From contig PLAE01000188.1 in NCBI GenBank assembly GCA_003134035.1, positions 1-44,456 of the forward strand: a stretch of DNA of 44,456 bases, read 5' to 3'. The notes below the pieces were generated by a model that searched no databases, had not been told where the DNA came from, and was given only the letters and a program-made list of their open reading frames with translations. This stretch comes from Candidatus Velthaea versatilis (GTDB taxonomy: Bacteria; Vulcanimicrobiota; Vulcanimicrobiia; Vulcanimicrobiales; Vulcanimicrobiaceae). A program made the translations under genes and the position numbers. Positions 15,697-25,153 of this stretch are shown here, one piece after another (the stretch's first letter is position 1; each line of letters starts with the position of its first letter).

Positions 15697-18600
15697 TTGA
15701 CTTCACATTCTGGGACGTCCGTGGCTATCGTCGGCATGGGGTGCCGTTTCCCCGGCGGGGTGAACGACCCGGAATCGTTGTGGCGCCTCCTCTCGAGTGG
15801 CGGCGATGCGATCGTCGACGTGCCGTCCGATCGCTGGAGTTCCGACCGCTTCTATAGCGACGATCCGACCGTTCCGGGCAAAACCTACGTTCGGCGTGGT
15901 GGCTTCCTGCACGATCCGATCGACCGCTTCGATCCGCTGTTCTTCGGCATCTCGCCGCGCGAAGCGCAGCACATGGATCCGCAACAGCGGTTGCTGCTCG
16001 AAGTCGCCTGGGAGGCGTTGGAAGAAGCCGGAATGATCCCCGGCGAGCTCGCCGGGAGTTCCACCGGCGTCTATGTCGGCGGCTTCGCGCTCGATGCGAT
16101 GACGATCCTGATGAGCCCGTACGGGCGCACTTTGCTCGACACGCATCACGCCGCGACGGCGGCCTCGATGACGATGCTCTCGGCGCGCGTGTCGTATATC
16201 TTCGACTTTCGCGGGCCCAGCGTCACGATGGACACCGCCTGCTCATCGTCACTCGTCGCGCTGCACTATGCGTGCCGCGGCCTCATCGAGCGCGAATGCG
16301 ACATGGCGCTGGCCGGCGGCGTGAACGTGATGATCTCCGCCGAGTATCCGATCATCATGAGCAAGGGCCACTTCCTGGCTCGCGATGGTCACTGCAAGAG
16401 CTTCGATGCCAAGGCCGACGGCTACTCGCGCGGCGAGGGCTGCGGGCTGGTCGTCCTCAAGCGGCTCGACGACGCACTGCGCGACGGCGACCGGATCCGC
16501 GCGATCATCGAGGGCACCGGCGTCAATCAAGACGGCCGGACCGACGGCATCACGGTTCCCAGCGCTGACGCGCAGGAAGCCCTCATCAGGGCCGTCTATG
16601 CCAAAGCCGAGGTGCCCCTTTCGGCGGTCCGTTACGTCGAAGCGCACGGGACCGGAACGCCGGTCGGCGATCCGCTCGAAGCCACGGCGCTGGGCCGCAC
16701 CTTTGGTGCCGGCCGGGGTTCGGATTCCGCGCTGATCATCGGCTCGATCAAGGCCAACATCGGCCATCTCGAAGCCGCGGCCGGCGTCGCGGGCGTCATC
16801 AAGGCGGTCCTGTGTTTGGAGCACGGTCGAGTCCCGCAGCAGATCCATCTTGACGAACCGAACCCGGCGATCGCGTTCGCCGACCTCGGCCTCAAACTGC
16901 CGCTCGTTCCGCTCGAACTTGCCGCCCCGCCTGGTGAATCACTCTACGCCGGAGTCAACTCGTTCGGCTACGGCGGAACCAACGCGCATGCGGTCCTGCG
17001 CGCGCACGCGCTGGAGCCGACGCTGCCGGCCGCGCGGCCCGGCGGCGGCGCGGTCCTGCTGCCGATATCGGCCCGCACCGAGGGTGCCCTGCGCTTGATG
17101 GCGGCCCGTTTCGCCGCTGCGCTGTCGGATCCCGAAGGGGCGCCGCTGGACGTCTTCGCGGCGACGGCCGCACTCGAGCGCTCCCACTTCGACCACCGGC
17201 TCGCGGTCCAGGGATCTTCACCCGCGGAACTCGCGCAGCGTTTGACGGCGTTCGTCGCCGAGGGAGCCGCCGACGGCGTCGTCGTCGGCCGCAGTCGCAC
17301 CGGCCGCCTCGCATTCGTCTTTTCCGGCATGGGCCCGCAGTGGTGGGCGATGGGGCAAACGCTGCTCGAAACGGAGCCGGTCTTCTGCGCGGCGGCCGAG
17401 GAGTGCGACCGGATCTTCACCCGGATCGCGGGCTGGTCGATCCTGACGGAGATGCGGCGGTCCGAAGCCGAGTCGCGGATGAGTGAAACGCGTATCGCAC
17501 AGCCGGCGAACTTCGTGCTCCAAGTCGCGCTCGCGGCGCTCCTCGGCGATCTTGGCGTCATGCCCGAGGCCGTCGTCGGGCACAGCGTGGGGGAAGTGGC
17601 TGCCGCGTACGTCTCGGGCGCGCTCGATTTAGAGGACGCAATCCGGGTCGTGTACCATCGCAGCCGGCTGCAGCAGACCACCGCGGGGTCCGGCACGATG
17701 CTCGCCGTTGGGCTGGGCGCCGCCGACGTCGCCAGCCGGCTTGTCGGCCACACCGACCTCGTGTCGCTGGCGGCGGTCAACAGCTCTCGGTCGGTCACGC
17801 TCGCCGGCGATGCCGCCGCGCTCGGCGCGATCGCCGAAGCGCTCGAAGACGAGGGCGTCTTTCACCGCTTTCTGCACGTCGAAGTGCCGTACCACAGCCC
17901 GCTCATGGAGCCGCTTCGCGCGGAGCTGCTGGCGTCGCTCGCCGGCCTGCGGCCCAGTCGCCCGACCCTGCCGCTGTATTCGACGGTCACCGGCGCGCTC
18001 TGGGATCAGTCGGCGCTCCACGACGCTGGCTACTGGTTCCGCAACCTGCGCGATCCGGTGCTCTTCGCCGCCGCGCTCGATGCCCTCATCTCCGACGGTC
18101 ACGGACTGTTCGCCGAAATCGGGCCGCACCCGGTGCTGTCGTCCGCGATTCGTGATGGGCTGACGGCGCGCGGTGCCACCGGCGACAGCGTCTACTCGCT
18201 GCATCGCAAAAGCCGCGAGGCCGACCGCATTCTCACCATGGCGGCCGAACTCTATACGTTGGGCTTCGCGCCGGATTGGCGACGCATCAACGGCGAGCCG
18301 GTCCGCGGTACCCGAATCCCAACGTACCAGTGGGACCGCGACCGATTCTGGGTCGAGAACGCGGCGATGCGCAACGACCGGCTCGGCCATACCGGCCATC
18401 CGATCTTGGGCATGCCGATGCCGGTCGCGACGGGGTCGATGTGGACCGCGGACCTCAACGCCAACTATGTTCCGTGGTTAGCCGACCATCAGGTGGACGA
18501 GGCGACGGTGTTTCCGGGCGCCGGCTACGTCGAAGCGTGCCTCGCGATGCACGCGGCGCTCGACGGCTCGGATCCGGCGATCATCGAGAACCTCGATTTG

Positions 18601-21600
18601 ACGCGGGCGCTGGTGCTCGAGCCCGCGGCCGGGACCGAGCTGCAGTGGACGTTCGATTCGAAGACGCGCGCCTGCACCGCCGCCAGCCGGGCCCACGGTT
18701 CCGATGGCGCGTGGCAGACCCATGCCGCCGCAACGATCTTGGCCTCGGTTCCCTGGGCCGTGCCGGCGCTGGACGCCGCCGCGATCGCGGCGCGCTGCCC
18801 ACTCGAAATCGACGTCGCCGCGCTCTACGCCGCCTTGAAAGCCCGCGGACTCAACTACGGTCCGGCGTTCCAGTGCGTGCGCGAACTGCGCTTGGGCAGC
18901 GCCGAAGTGCTGGCCCGGCTCGCCTTGAGCGACCGTGATGCAGCCGCGGCGGAGCGGTATCGCGTCCATCCGGCGATGCTCGACGCGGCATTTCAGGCAC
19001 TCATCGCCGCCTGTCGCGATGCGGGCTCAGATTCGACGCTCTTTATGCCGGTCGGCATGCGCCAAATCCAGTTTCATGCGCCGGTCGGCGCACACGCCTA
19101 CGCGCATTGCCGGCTGGTCGCCCAAACTGCCGAGGGCATCGAAGGCGACGTGACGCTGTGCGCCACCGACGGGACGGTTTTGCTCGAGGTCAAAGGCGTC
19201 CGCTGCGTCGGGGTCGGTCAGCGCGGCAAGGGCGACGGCATCCCGCTGGACCGCTGGATGTACAACTACACCTGGGAGCTGTCGGAACCCGCGGCGGGGT
19301 TCGCGGAGCCGGCTCGTTGGCTGGTCTTCTCCGACGAAGGCGTGGGTCCGGCCTTGACTCGTTACCTGCGCAATCAAGGTGCCGACGCCGTCATCGAGGT
19401 CGTTCCGGGCGAGGCCTACGCGTGCTTGGAGGAGGAGCGCTTCCAGGTCCGGCGCGGCTCGGCCGACGACATGGCGACGGTTCTCGCGGCGTCCGGCGCG
19501 GCCGGGTGCCGCGGCATCATCTATCTGTGGGGTGCCGACCCGGTCCTCAACGATGCGGCGGTCGATCCGACCGGGTTGACCGCGCTGGGCGACGTCATAA
19601 CGCTGGTCAAGGCGCTGTGCGCCGAGCCCGTCGGCGACGATGATGCGCGCCCGCGGCTGTACGTCGCGACCCGCGAAGCGCAGCACGTCGATGAAACGCG
19701 CCCGATCGGCGGCCTCAATGCCGCGGCGCTGGTCGGCTTCATGCGCGTCGTGGCGATCGAAACGCCCGAGTTGCGGGCGACGCTGGTCGACCTCGATCCG
19801 CAGACGGCGCTCGCCGCGAGCGGACGCCGCCTAGGCCAAGAGATCTTGTCGGGCAGCGAGGAAGACGACGTCGCGCTGCGCGGCTCGAACCGCTACGTTC
19901 ACCGGCTGATGCGCCGGTCCGAGCCGCGCGCCGCCGAGACGCTCGTGCCGTTGACGGAGCTCGGGCGCGAAGCCGCGTACCGGCTCGAGATCGGGGTCAC
20001 GGGCAGCCTCGAGAAGGTGCGCTACGCGGAGGTCCCGCGCCGCGCCCCCGGCGAGAACGAAATCGAACTGCGCATCCAAGCCGTCGGGCTCAACTTCAAA
20101 GACGTGCTCAAGGTGCTCGGCATGCTGTCGGAGTCGACGCTGGAAGGCACCCACTACGGCTCGGCGCTCGGAATGGAAGCGTCGGCGATGGTCGTCGCGG
20201 TCGGCCCCGGCGTCACCGAGTACAGCGTCGGCGATGAGATCGTCGCGCTGGTGGCCGGCTCGCTGGCCTCGCATCTCACCATTCGAACGGACCAGCTGCT
20301 GAGCGCGAAGCGGCCCGCCGGGATGAGCGCCGCACAGGGCGCCACCATTCCCATCGCCTTCATGACCGCGTACTACGGCCTCGTCGAGGCCGCGCGGCTG
20401 CGGCCCGGCGAAAAAGTGCTCATCCACGCCGGCGCGGGCGGCGTCGGCATGGCCGCGATCGCGGTCGCGAAGTGGATCGGGGCGGAAATCTACGCCACCG
20501 CGGGCAGCGCCGAGAAGCGCGACCTGCTGCTGTCGCTCGGCGTTTCGCGCGTCTGGTCGTCGCGCACGCTCGAGTTCGTCGACGGAATTCGCGAGGCGAC
20601 GGCCGGCCGCGGGGTCGACGTCGTGCTTAATTCGCTCTCCGGTGAAGCGATGGAACGCAGCTTCGAGGCGCTCGCGCCGCTGGGCCGTTTCATCGAGATC
20701 GGCAAGCGCGACATCCTCGAGCGGAGCCGCTTGCCGATGGCGGCGTTCGACCGCAGCGTGAGCTTCACCGCGCTCGATCTCGATCGTTTGACGCTGACCA
20801 ACTTGGACGCGATCATTCGGCTCTTCGGCGATACCTGGAAGCACATCGAGTCGGGCGCGTTCGCCCCACTGCCGCTGACTCGGTTTGGTGCCGCCGAGAT
20901 CAGCGATGCGCTGCGGTACATGGTCGCGGCCAAACAAGTCGGCAAAATCGTGGTCGATTTTGAGGATGAAACGAACGTCGCGATCCTCCCGCTCGCCGTC
21001 CGGCGCGAACTCGTCCGCGACGACGCATCGTATTTGGTGACCGGCGCGTTCGGCGGCGTGGGCGCGGAACTCGTGCGCCTACTCGTGGACGCGGGAGCCC
21101 GCCATCTCGTGCTTGCCGGGCGCAGCGGCGCGCAGTCGCCGGCGGCCGTCGCACTGCTCGCGGAAATCCGGGAGCGGGGCGTCGTCGTGCGCGAAGCGCG
21201 GATCGACGTCGCCGACAAAGACGCGGTCGAAACGCTGCTCGGCGAGGTCGCCGTGTCGATGCCGGCGCTGCGCGGTGTTTTCCACGCCGCGGCGGTGCTG
21301 GACGATGCGCTCATCGCCAATCTCGATGCCCAGCGTGTCGCGGCGGTCATGACGCCCAAAGCCCGCGGCGCCTGGGTGCTGCACGAAGCCACCCAAGGCC
21401 TCGAGCTGGATTGCTTCGTGCTCTTCTCGTCGGCGACGAGCCTCATGGGGAATCCCGGTCAGTCGAGCTACGTTGCCGCGAACGCCTTCCTCGACGCGCT
21501 GGCGAGCCAGCGGCACGCGCACGGTCTCCCGGCGACGGCGATCAATTGGGGGGCGATCGGCGACGTCGGCATGCTCGCCGCGGACAACGCCGCGACGCGC

Positions 21601-22191
21601 GGCCTCGAACGCGCCGGCGTGTACCGGATCCCGGTAGCCTCGGCGATGGCCGCCTTGCCGCGGGTCATCGGACTCGACGCGCCGGCGGTCGCGGTGATGG
21701 ACGTCGACTGGGCGAAGTGGACCGCGGTCTTCCCGGTCGTCAAGAATTTACCGCGCTTCTCGGTGCTCGCCGCCGAAGACGCGAGCGCCAATGCCGGTGC
21801 CGATTATCGCACCGCGCTGCTCGCGCTCCCGGCTGCGGAACGGCTGCCGGTGTTGACGGCCGCGATGATCGGACTCGTCGCCGACGCGCTGCACCTGCCG
21901 CCGGAGAAAGTCGACCGGTACCAGCCGCTCACGGATCTCGGTATCGACTCGCTCGTCGGGGTCGAACTGCAGGCGTCGATCAGCGCGAAACTCGGCTTGC
22001 AGATCTCGATCCTGCAGTTGATGAAGGGCGGCAACATCGAGGAAATGGCGGTCGCCCTGCTGGCCAAGATGACATCGGGCGGCGGCGGCTCGGGGGCCAC
22101 GGTGGCGCCGCCGCCGGTCACGGTCGAGACGCCCGCCGTCGTCGCGGATGGCGGGCCCGATTCGTCCGGCAACGAGCAAATCGCCGCATGA
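15697..22191 (+). CDS. Fully reducing type I polyketide synthase, KS-AT-DH-ER-KR-ACP
   Basis: A 2164-aa PKS with the domain order of iterative, fully reducing synthases such as mycobacterial Mas. KS (about 1-435): C182 in DTACSSS, H317, H357. AT (about 530-840): S630 in GHSVGE and H733 in VPYHS; this is neither the clear HAFH nor YASH extender motif. DH (about 900-1170): H931 and D1096, but the usual Gly of HxxxGxxxxP is Glu. ER (about 1435-1745): NADPH loop AGAGGVG near 1579. KR (about 1770-1960): TGAFGGVG at 1783 and Y1925. ACP: S2085 in GIDSL. No methyltransferase or thioesterase domain is seen. The start is a TTG with GGAAGG upstream. It should build a saturated acyl chain for the enzymes encoded next. 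Confidence 0.95.
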   Translation: MTSHSGTSVAIVGMGCRFPGGVNDPESLWRLLSSGGDAIVDVPSDRWSSDRFYSDDPTVPGKTYVRRGGFLHDPIDRFDPLFFGISPREAQHMDPQQRLLLEVAWEALEEAGMIPGELAGSSTGVYVGGFALDAMTILMSPYGRTLLDTHHAATAASMTMLSARVSYIFDFRGPSVTMDTACSSSLVALHYACRGLIERECDMALAGGVNVMISAEYPIIMSKGHFLARDGHCKSFDAKADGYSRGEGCGLVVLKRLDDALRDGDRIRAIIEGTGVNQDGRTDGITVPSADAQEALIRAVYAKAEVPLSAVRYVEAHGTGTPVGDPLEATALGRTFGAGRGSDSALIIGSIKANIGHLEAAAGVAGVIKAVLCLEHGRVPQQIHLDEPNPAIAFADLGLKLPLVPLELAAPPGESLYAGVNSFGYGGTNAHAVLRAHALEPTLPAARPGGGAVLLPISARTEGALRLMAARFAAALSDPEGAPLDVFAATAALERSHFDHRLAVQGSSPAELAQRLTAFVAEGAADGVVVGRSRTGRLAFVFSGMGPQWWAMGQTLLETEPVFCAAAEECDRIFTRIAGWSILTEMRRSEAESRMSETRIAQPANFVLQVALAALLGDLGVMPEAVVGHSVGEVAAAYVSGALDLEDAIRVVYHRSRLQQTTAGSGTMLAVGLGAADVASRLVGHTDLVSLAAVNSSRSVTLAGDAAALGAIAEALEDEGVFHRFLHVEVPYHSPLMEPLRAELLASLAGLRPSRPTLPLYSTVTGALWDQSALHDAGYWFRNLRDPVLFAAALDALISDGHGLFAEIGPHPVLSSAIRDGLTARGATGDSVYSLHRKSREADRILTMAAELYTLGFAPDWRRINGEPVRGTRIPTYQWDRDRFWVENAAMRNDRLGHTGHPILGMPMPVATGSMWTADLNANYVPWLADHQVDEATVFPGAGYVEACLAMHAALDGSDPAIIENLDLTRALVLEPAAGTELQWTFDSKTRACTAASRAHGSDGAWQTHAAATILASVPWAVPALDAAAIAARCPLEIDVAALYAALKARGLNYGPAFQCVRELRLGSAEVLARLALSDRDAAAAERYRVHPAMLDAAFQALIAACRDAGSDSTLFMPVGMRQIQFHAPVGAHAYAHCRLVAQTAEGIEGDVTLCATDGTVLLEVKGVRCVGVGQRGKGDGIPLDRWMYNYTWELSEPAAGFAEPARWLVFSDEGVGPALTRYLRNQGADAVIEVVPGEAYACLEEERFQVRRGSADDMATVLAASGAAGCRGIIYLWGADPVLNDAAVDPTGLTALGDVITLVKALCAEPVGDDDARPRLYVATREAQHVDETRPIGGLNAAALVGFMRVVAIETPELRATLVDLDPQTALAASGRRLGQEILSGSEEDDVALRGSNRYVHRLMRRSEPRAAETLVPLTELGREAAYRLEIGVTGSLEKVRYAEVPRRAPGENEIELRIQAVGLNFKDVLKVLGMLSESTLEGTHYGSALGMEASAMVVAVGPGVTEYSVGDEIVALVAGSLASHLTIRTDQLLSAKRPAGMSAAQGATIPIAFMTAYYGLVEAARLRPGEKVLIHAGAGGVGMAAIAVAKWIGAEIYATAGSAEKRDLLLSLGVSRVWSSRTLEFVDGIREATAGRGVDVVLNSLSGEAMERSFEALAPLGRFIEIGKRDILERSRLPMAAFDRSVSFTALDLDRLTLTNLDAIIRLFGDTWKHIESGAFAPLPLTRFGAAEISDALRYMVAAKQVGKIVVDFEDETNVAILPLAVRRELVRDDASYLVTGAFGGVGAELVRLLVDAGARHLVLAGRSGAQSPAAVALLAEIRERGVVVREARIDVADKDAVETLLGEVAVSMPALRGVFHAAAVLDDALIANLDAQRVAAVMTPKARGAWVLHEATQGLELDCFVLFSSATSLMGNPGQSSYVAANAFLDALASQRHAHGLPATAINWGAIGDVGMLAADNAATRGLERAGVYRIPVASAMAALPRVIGLDAPAVAVMDVDWAKWTAVFPVVKNLPRFSVLAAEDASANAGADYRTALLALPAAERLPVLTAAMIGLVADALHLPPEKVDRYQPLTDLGIDSLVGVELQASISAKLGLQISILQLMKGGNIEEMAVALLAKMTSGGGGSGATVAPPPVTVETPAVVADGGPDSSGNEQIAA

Positions 22192-22210
22192 TCGTTCACG
22201 AAATCGTGCG

Positions 22211-22963
22211 ATGAGCTGGATTCGTTACCGGCGCGGACGCCCGGACGCGGTCGCCCGTCTCTTTTGTCTGCCGTTCGCGGGCGGAACGGCGCAAACGTAC
22301 CGCTCGTGGGTCGCGCTCGCCCCGGCGGAACTTGAGATCTGTCCGATCCAGCTGCCGGGGCGCGAGGAGCGGTCGCGCGAGCCGCTCTTCGTGCGGATGG
22401 CCGAGCTGGTGCGCGAGTTGGCCGCGGCGATCGAACCCCACACGGATCTGCCCTACGGCATCTTCGGCCATAGCATGGGCGCGCGAGTCGCCTTCGAGCT
22501 GACTCGCAAACTGCGCGACGACGGCGCTCGGGGACCGGTGCACCTCTTCGTTTCCGGCAGCCGGGCGCCGCACGTTCCCTCTGGAGGACCCGACCTGCAC
22601 TGTATGAACGACGCCGACCTCATCGAGGAACTGCGTCAGTTGGGCGGCACGCCCGAGGACGTTCTCGACGACGCCGAGACGATGGCGGGGCTGCTGCCCG
22701 TGCTGCGGGCCGATTTCGAGGTGCTCGAAACGTATCACTTCGACGGCGAAGACCGGGTCGATTGTGACATCACGGCCTATCGCGGCGCCGCTGACCCGTG
22801 TGCGTCACGCGCCGGCACCCAAGAGTGGGGCCGCCTCACCACCGGCCGCTTCACCCTCAAGACCTACCCCGGCAATCACTTTTTCGTGATGCCGCACGGC
22901 CGCAGCATCCTCAACGAAACGGGCGTTCGGATTTTCCGGTCGCTGGCCGAGGCGCCGGTATGA
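22211..22963 (+). CDS. Type II thioesterase (GrsT/RifR-like)
   Basis: A 250-aa alpha/beta hydrolase of the stand-alone type II thioesterase family that accompanies PKS and NRPS systems. LFCLPFAGGTAQTY near residues 18-31 is the family N-terminal signature. The catalytic triad is visible: S88 in FGHSMGARVAF, D195 in GAADP, and H223 in YPGNHFF. Such enzymes usually clear stalled acyl groups from carrier domains. Because no terminal thioesterase is encoded in either PKS, this protein might also take part in product release. The ATG at 22211 is 19 bp after the PKS stop; upstream in-frame sequence belongs to the end of the PKS region. Its stop overlaps the next start (ATGA). Confidence 0.92.
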   Translation: MSWIRYRRGRPDAVARLFCLPFAGGTAQTYRSWVALAPAELEICPIQLPGREERSREPLFVRMAELVRELAAAIEPHTDLPYGIFGHSMGARVAFELTRKLRDDGARGPVHLFVSGSRAPHVPSGGPDLHCMNDADLIEELRQLGGTPEDVLDDAETMAGLLPVLRADFEVLETYHFDGEDRVDCDITAYRGAADPCASRAGTQEWGRLTTGRFTLKTYPGNHFFVMPHGRSILNETGVRIFRSLAEAPV

Positions 22964-25119
22964 ACGCCGGGTCGGGCGCGGCCGTCGCGACACGCGTGAC
23001 GGTGGGCATGGACCTCGTCGACTGGCGCACCGATACGCTCGTCGATCTGCTGCGGCGGCGCGCGGCCGAGAATCCGCGCGCGAGCGTCTACACGTTTCTC
23101 GAAGACGGCGAAACCCGCGAGCGTTCCCTCACCGCGGGCGGGCTGGAAGAAGCGGCCCATGCGATCGGCCGCGCCCTGGCGCGCCTCGCCGCGCCCGGCG
23201 ACCGCGTCGTCCTGCTCTTCGAGGACGGCCTCGACTACATCGCCGGCCTCTTCGGTTGCGTCTGCGCGGGGCTGGTCGCCGTTTCGGGCATTCACCCCGG
23301 CGCGCCGCGCAGCGTCGAGCGCCTGACCGGAATCATCCGCGATGCGCAGGCGACGATCGTGCTCGGGCACGCCCGCGTCCTGGCGGAATTTCAGCGCGCG
23401 CTCGACGGCGAACTCGGCGACGAACTCGATGAACTCGGGCTGCGCTGGGTGGCCAGCGACAAGCTGCGGCCGGCCGCCGGCGCCTGGACGCCGACGCCAA
23501 GTGCGAATGGCGATCTAGCGCTGCTGCAATACACCTCGGGCTCGACCCGCGAGCCGCGCGGCGTGATGCTGAGCCATCGCAACGTGCTCCACAATCTGCA
23601 CGGCCAAGCGACGGCGTTCGGCTATCGTCACGGCGATTGCGGCGTGAGCTGGCTGCCGTTCTCACACGACATGGGGCTCATCGGCTGTGTCCTCATGGCG
23701 GTGTACGGCGGCGGCCGTTGCATCCTGCTCGCACCCGCGCACTTTCTCGAAGACCCGCTGCGCTGGTTGCGGGCGATCTCGCGCTACCGCGCGACCCTCA
23801 GCGGCGGCCCAAACTTCGCCTACGATCTGTGCGCGCGGCGGGCCGAAGCGGCCGGAGTCGGCGCGCTGGACCTCTCGGAATGGTCGGTCGCCGTGAGCGG
23901 TGCCGAGCCGATCCGCGCCGACGTCGTCCGGCGGTTTGCGGCGACGTTCGCGGCGGCGGGGTTTGACGCGGCGGCGATTCATCCGTCCTACGGGCTGGCC
24001 GAGGCGACGTTGCTCGTAACGACCGGAGCGCGCCTAGCGCCGCTGCGGACCAAACTCCTCGACAAGTTTCGCCTGCAGCACAACCTCGTGACGCCGCTCG
24101 ACGAGGCGGCGACGCTCCCGGCGACCGAACTCGTCGCCTGCGGCCGCGGGTTGCCCGATCAAGTGGTCGCGATCGTCAACCCCAACCGGCTCGCGGCCCT
24201 CGGCGACGGCGAGATCGGCGAGATTTGGGTTGCGGGGCCAAGCATTTCGGCGGGTTACTTCGGCCGCGCGGCAGAGAACGCGATGCTCTTCGGCGGTGAG
24301 CTCGGCGACGGTCGCGGACCGTATCTGCGGACCGGCGATCTCGGCTTCGTGCTCGACGACGAACTCTACATCACGGGACGGCTGCGCGATCTGCTGATCG
24401 TCCGCGGCAAGAACTACTATCCGCAGGACATCGAATTCTCCGCCGAGAGCAGCCACCCCGCGCTGCGCCCGGCCGGCAGCGCGGCGTTCATCGGTGACGA
24501 CGCCGAGCTCGTCGTAGTTGCCGAACTGCTGCGCGCCCATCACGACGACGCACCGGCGGTCGGGGCCGCGATTCGCGCCGCGCTCGTCCGCGACCACGGG
24601 ATCAGCCCGCGGCGGGTCGTCCTCGTCGCCTGGGGTTCGGTGCTCAAAACGCCGAGCGGCAAAGTGCAGCGGGCGCAAACGCGCGCGGCCGAGGCCGACG
24701 GCCTGCTGACGGTCATTCACGCCTCGACGGTCGAGCCGCCGGCGCGCGCGGCGGAGCCGACCGCGTTCGATATCGCGCGCGTCGAGGACTGGTTCCTCAC
24801 CAAGCTGCGCGGACTGGGCTTCGATCTTGCGACCTTCGATCCGCACCTTAAGCTGACCGAGTTGGGCTTCGATTCGCTCAAGATCGTCGAGCTCAAGGCC
24901 GACCTCGAGCGCGATTTGGGCATCGTCGTGACGGTCGCCGACCTCTTTGAGTTCGAGGATATCGCGAGCTTGGCCGACTACGTGCGCAGCGCCGCGCGGC
25001 GCGCCGAAGATGGCCCCGTTTCCCGGGCGTCGCCTCCGGCGCCCATCAGCCGGCCCGTTAGCCGGCTTGCCGCCCAGCGTAAGCGGCGCGCGTCAGGCGC
25101 CGGCAGTCTATCCCTATGA
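22960..25119 (+). CDS. Fatty acyl-AMP ligase fused to an acyl carrier domain
   Basis: A 719-aa adenylating enzyme of the FAAL (FadD26/28/32-like) type followed by its own carrier. The AMP-binding core runs about residues 30-570, with the P-loop YTSGSTREPRGVMLSH from 191, the SYGLAEATLL adenine motif, YLRTGDLGF and the C-terminal hinge GRLRDLLIVRGKNYYPQDIE, which is characteristic of FAALs. The carrier (about 605-690) has S639 in LGFDSLKIVE for phosphopantetheine. FAALs activate fatty acids as acyl-AMP and load them onto carriers rather than onto CoA. The ATG overlaps the thioesterase stop. The fused carrier probably receives the acyl chain and hands it to the KS of the following PKS. Confidence 0.93.
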   Translation: MNAGSGAAVATRVTVGMDLVDWRTDTLVDLLRRRAAENPRASVYTFLEDGETRERSLTAGGLEEAAHAIGRALARLAAPGDRVVLLFEDGLDYIAGLFGCVCAGLVAVSGIHPGAPRSVERLTGIIRDAQATIVLGHARVLAEFQRALDGELGDELDELGLRWVASDKLRPAAGAWTPTPSANGDLALLQYTSGSTREPRGVMLSHRNVLHNLHGQATAFGYRHGDCGVSWLPFSHDMGLIGCVLMAVYGGGRCILLAPAHFLEDPLRWLRAISRYRATLSGGPNFAYDLCARRAEAAGVGALDLSEWSVAVSGAEPIRADVVRRFAATFAAAGFDAAAIHPSYGLAEATLLVTTGARLAPLRTKLLDKFRLQHNLVTPLDEAATLPATELVACGRGLPDQVVAIVNPNRLAALGDGEIGEIWVAGPSISAGYFGRAAENAMLFGGELGDGRGPYLRTGDLGFVLDDELYITGRLRDLLIVRGKNYYPQDIEFSAESSHPALRPAGSAAFIGDDAELVVVAELLRAHHDDAPAVGAAIRAALVRDHGISPRRVVLVAWGSVLKTPSGKVQRAQTRAAEADGLLTVIHASTVEPPARAAEPTAFDIARVEDWFLTKLRGLGFDLATFDPHLKLTELGFDSLKIVELKADLERDLGIVVTVADLFEFEDIASLADYVRSAARRAEDGPVSRASPPAPISRPVSRLAAQRKRRASGAGSLSL

Positions 25120-25153
25120 CCGAATGACCGCCTACTTTCGAGGAGATCAACGC

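Noticed and set aside
21905-22070. Possible second carrier or docking domain at the end of the first PKS
   Set aside because: Only one DSL-type serine (S2085) was found; the tail after it is a Gly/Ala/Pro/Val-rich linker without a fold.
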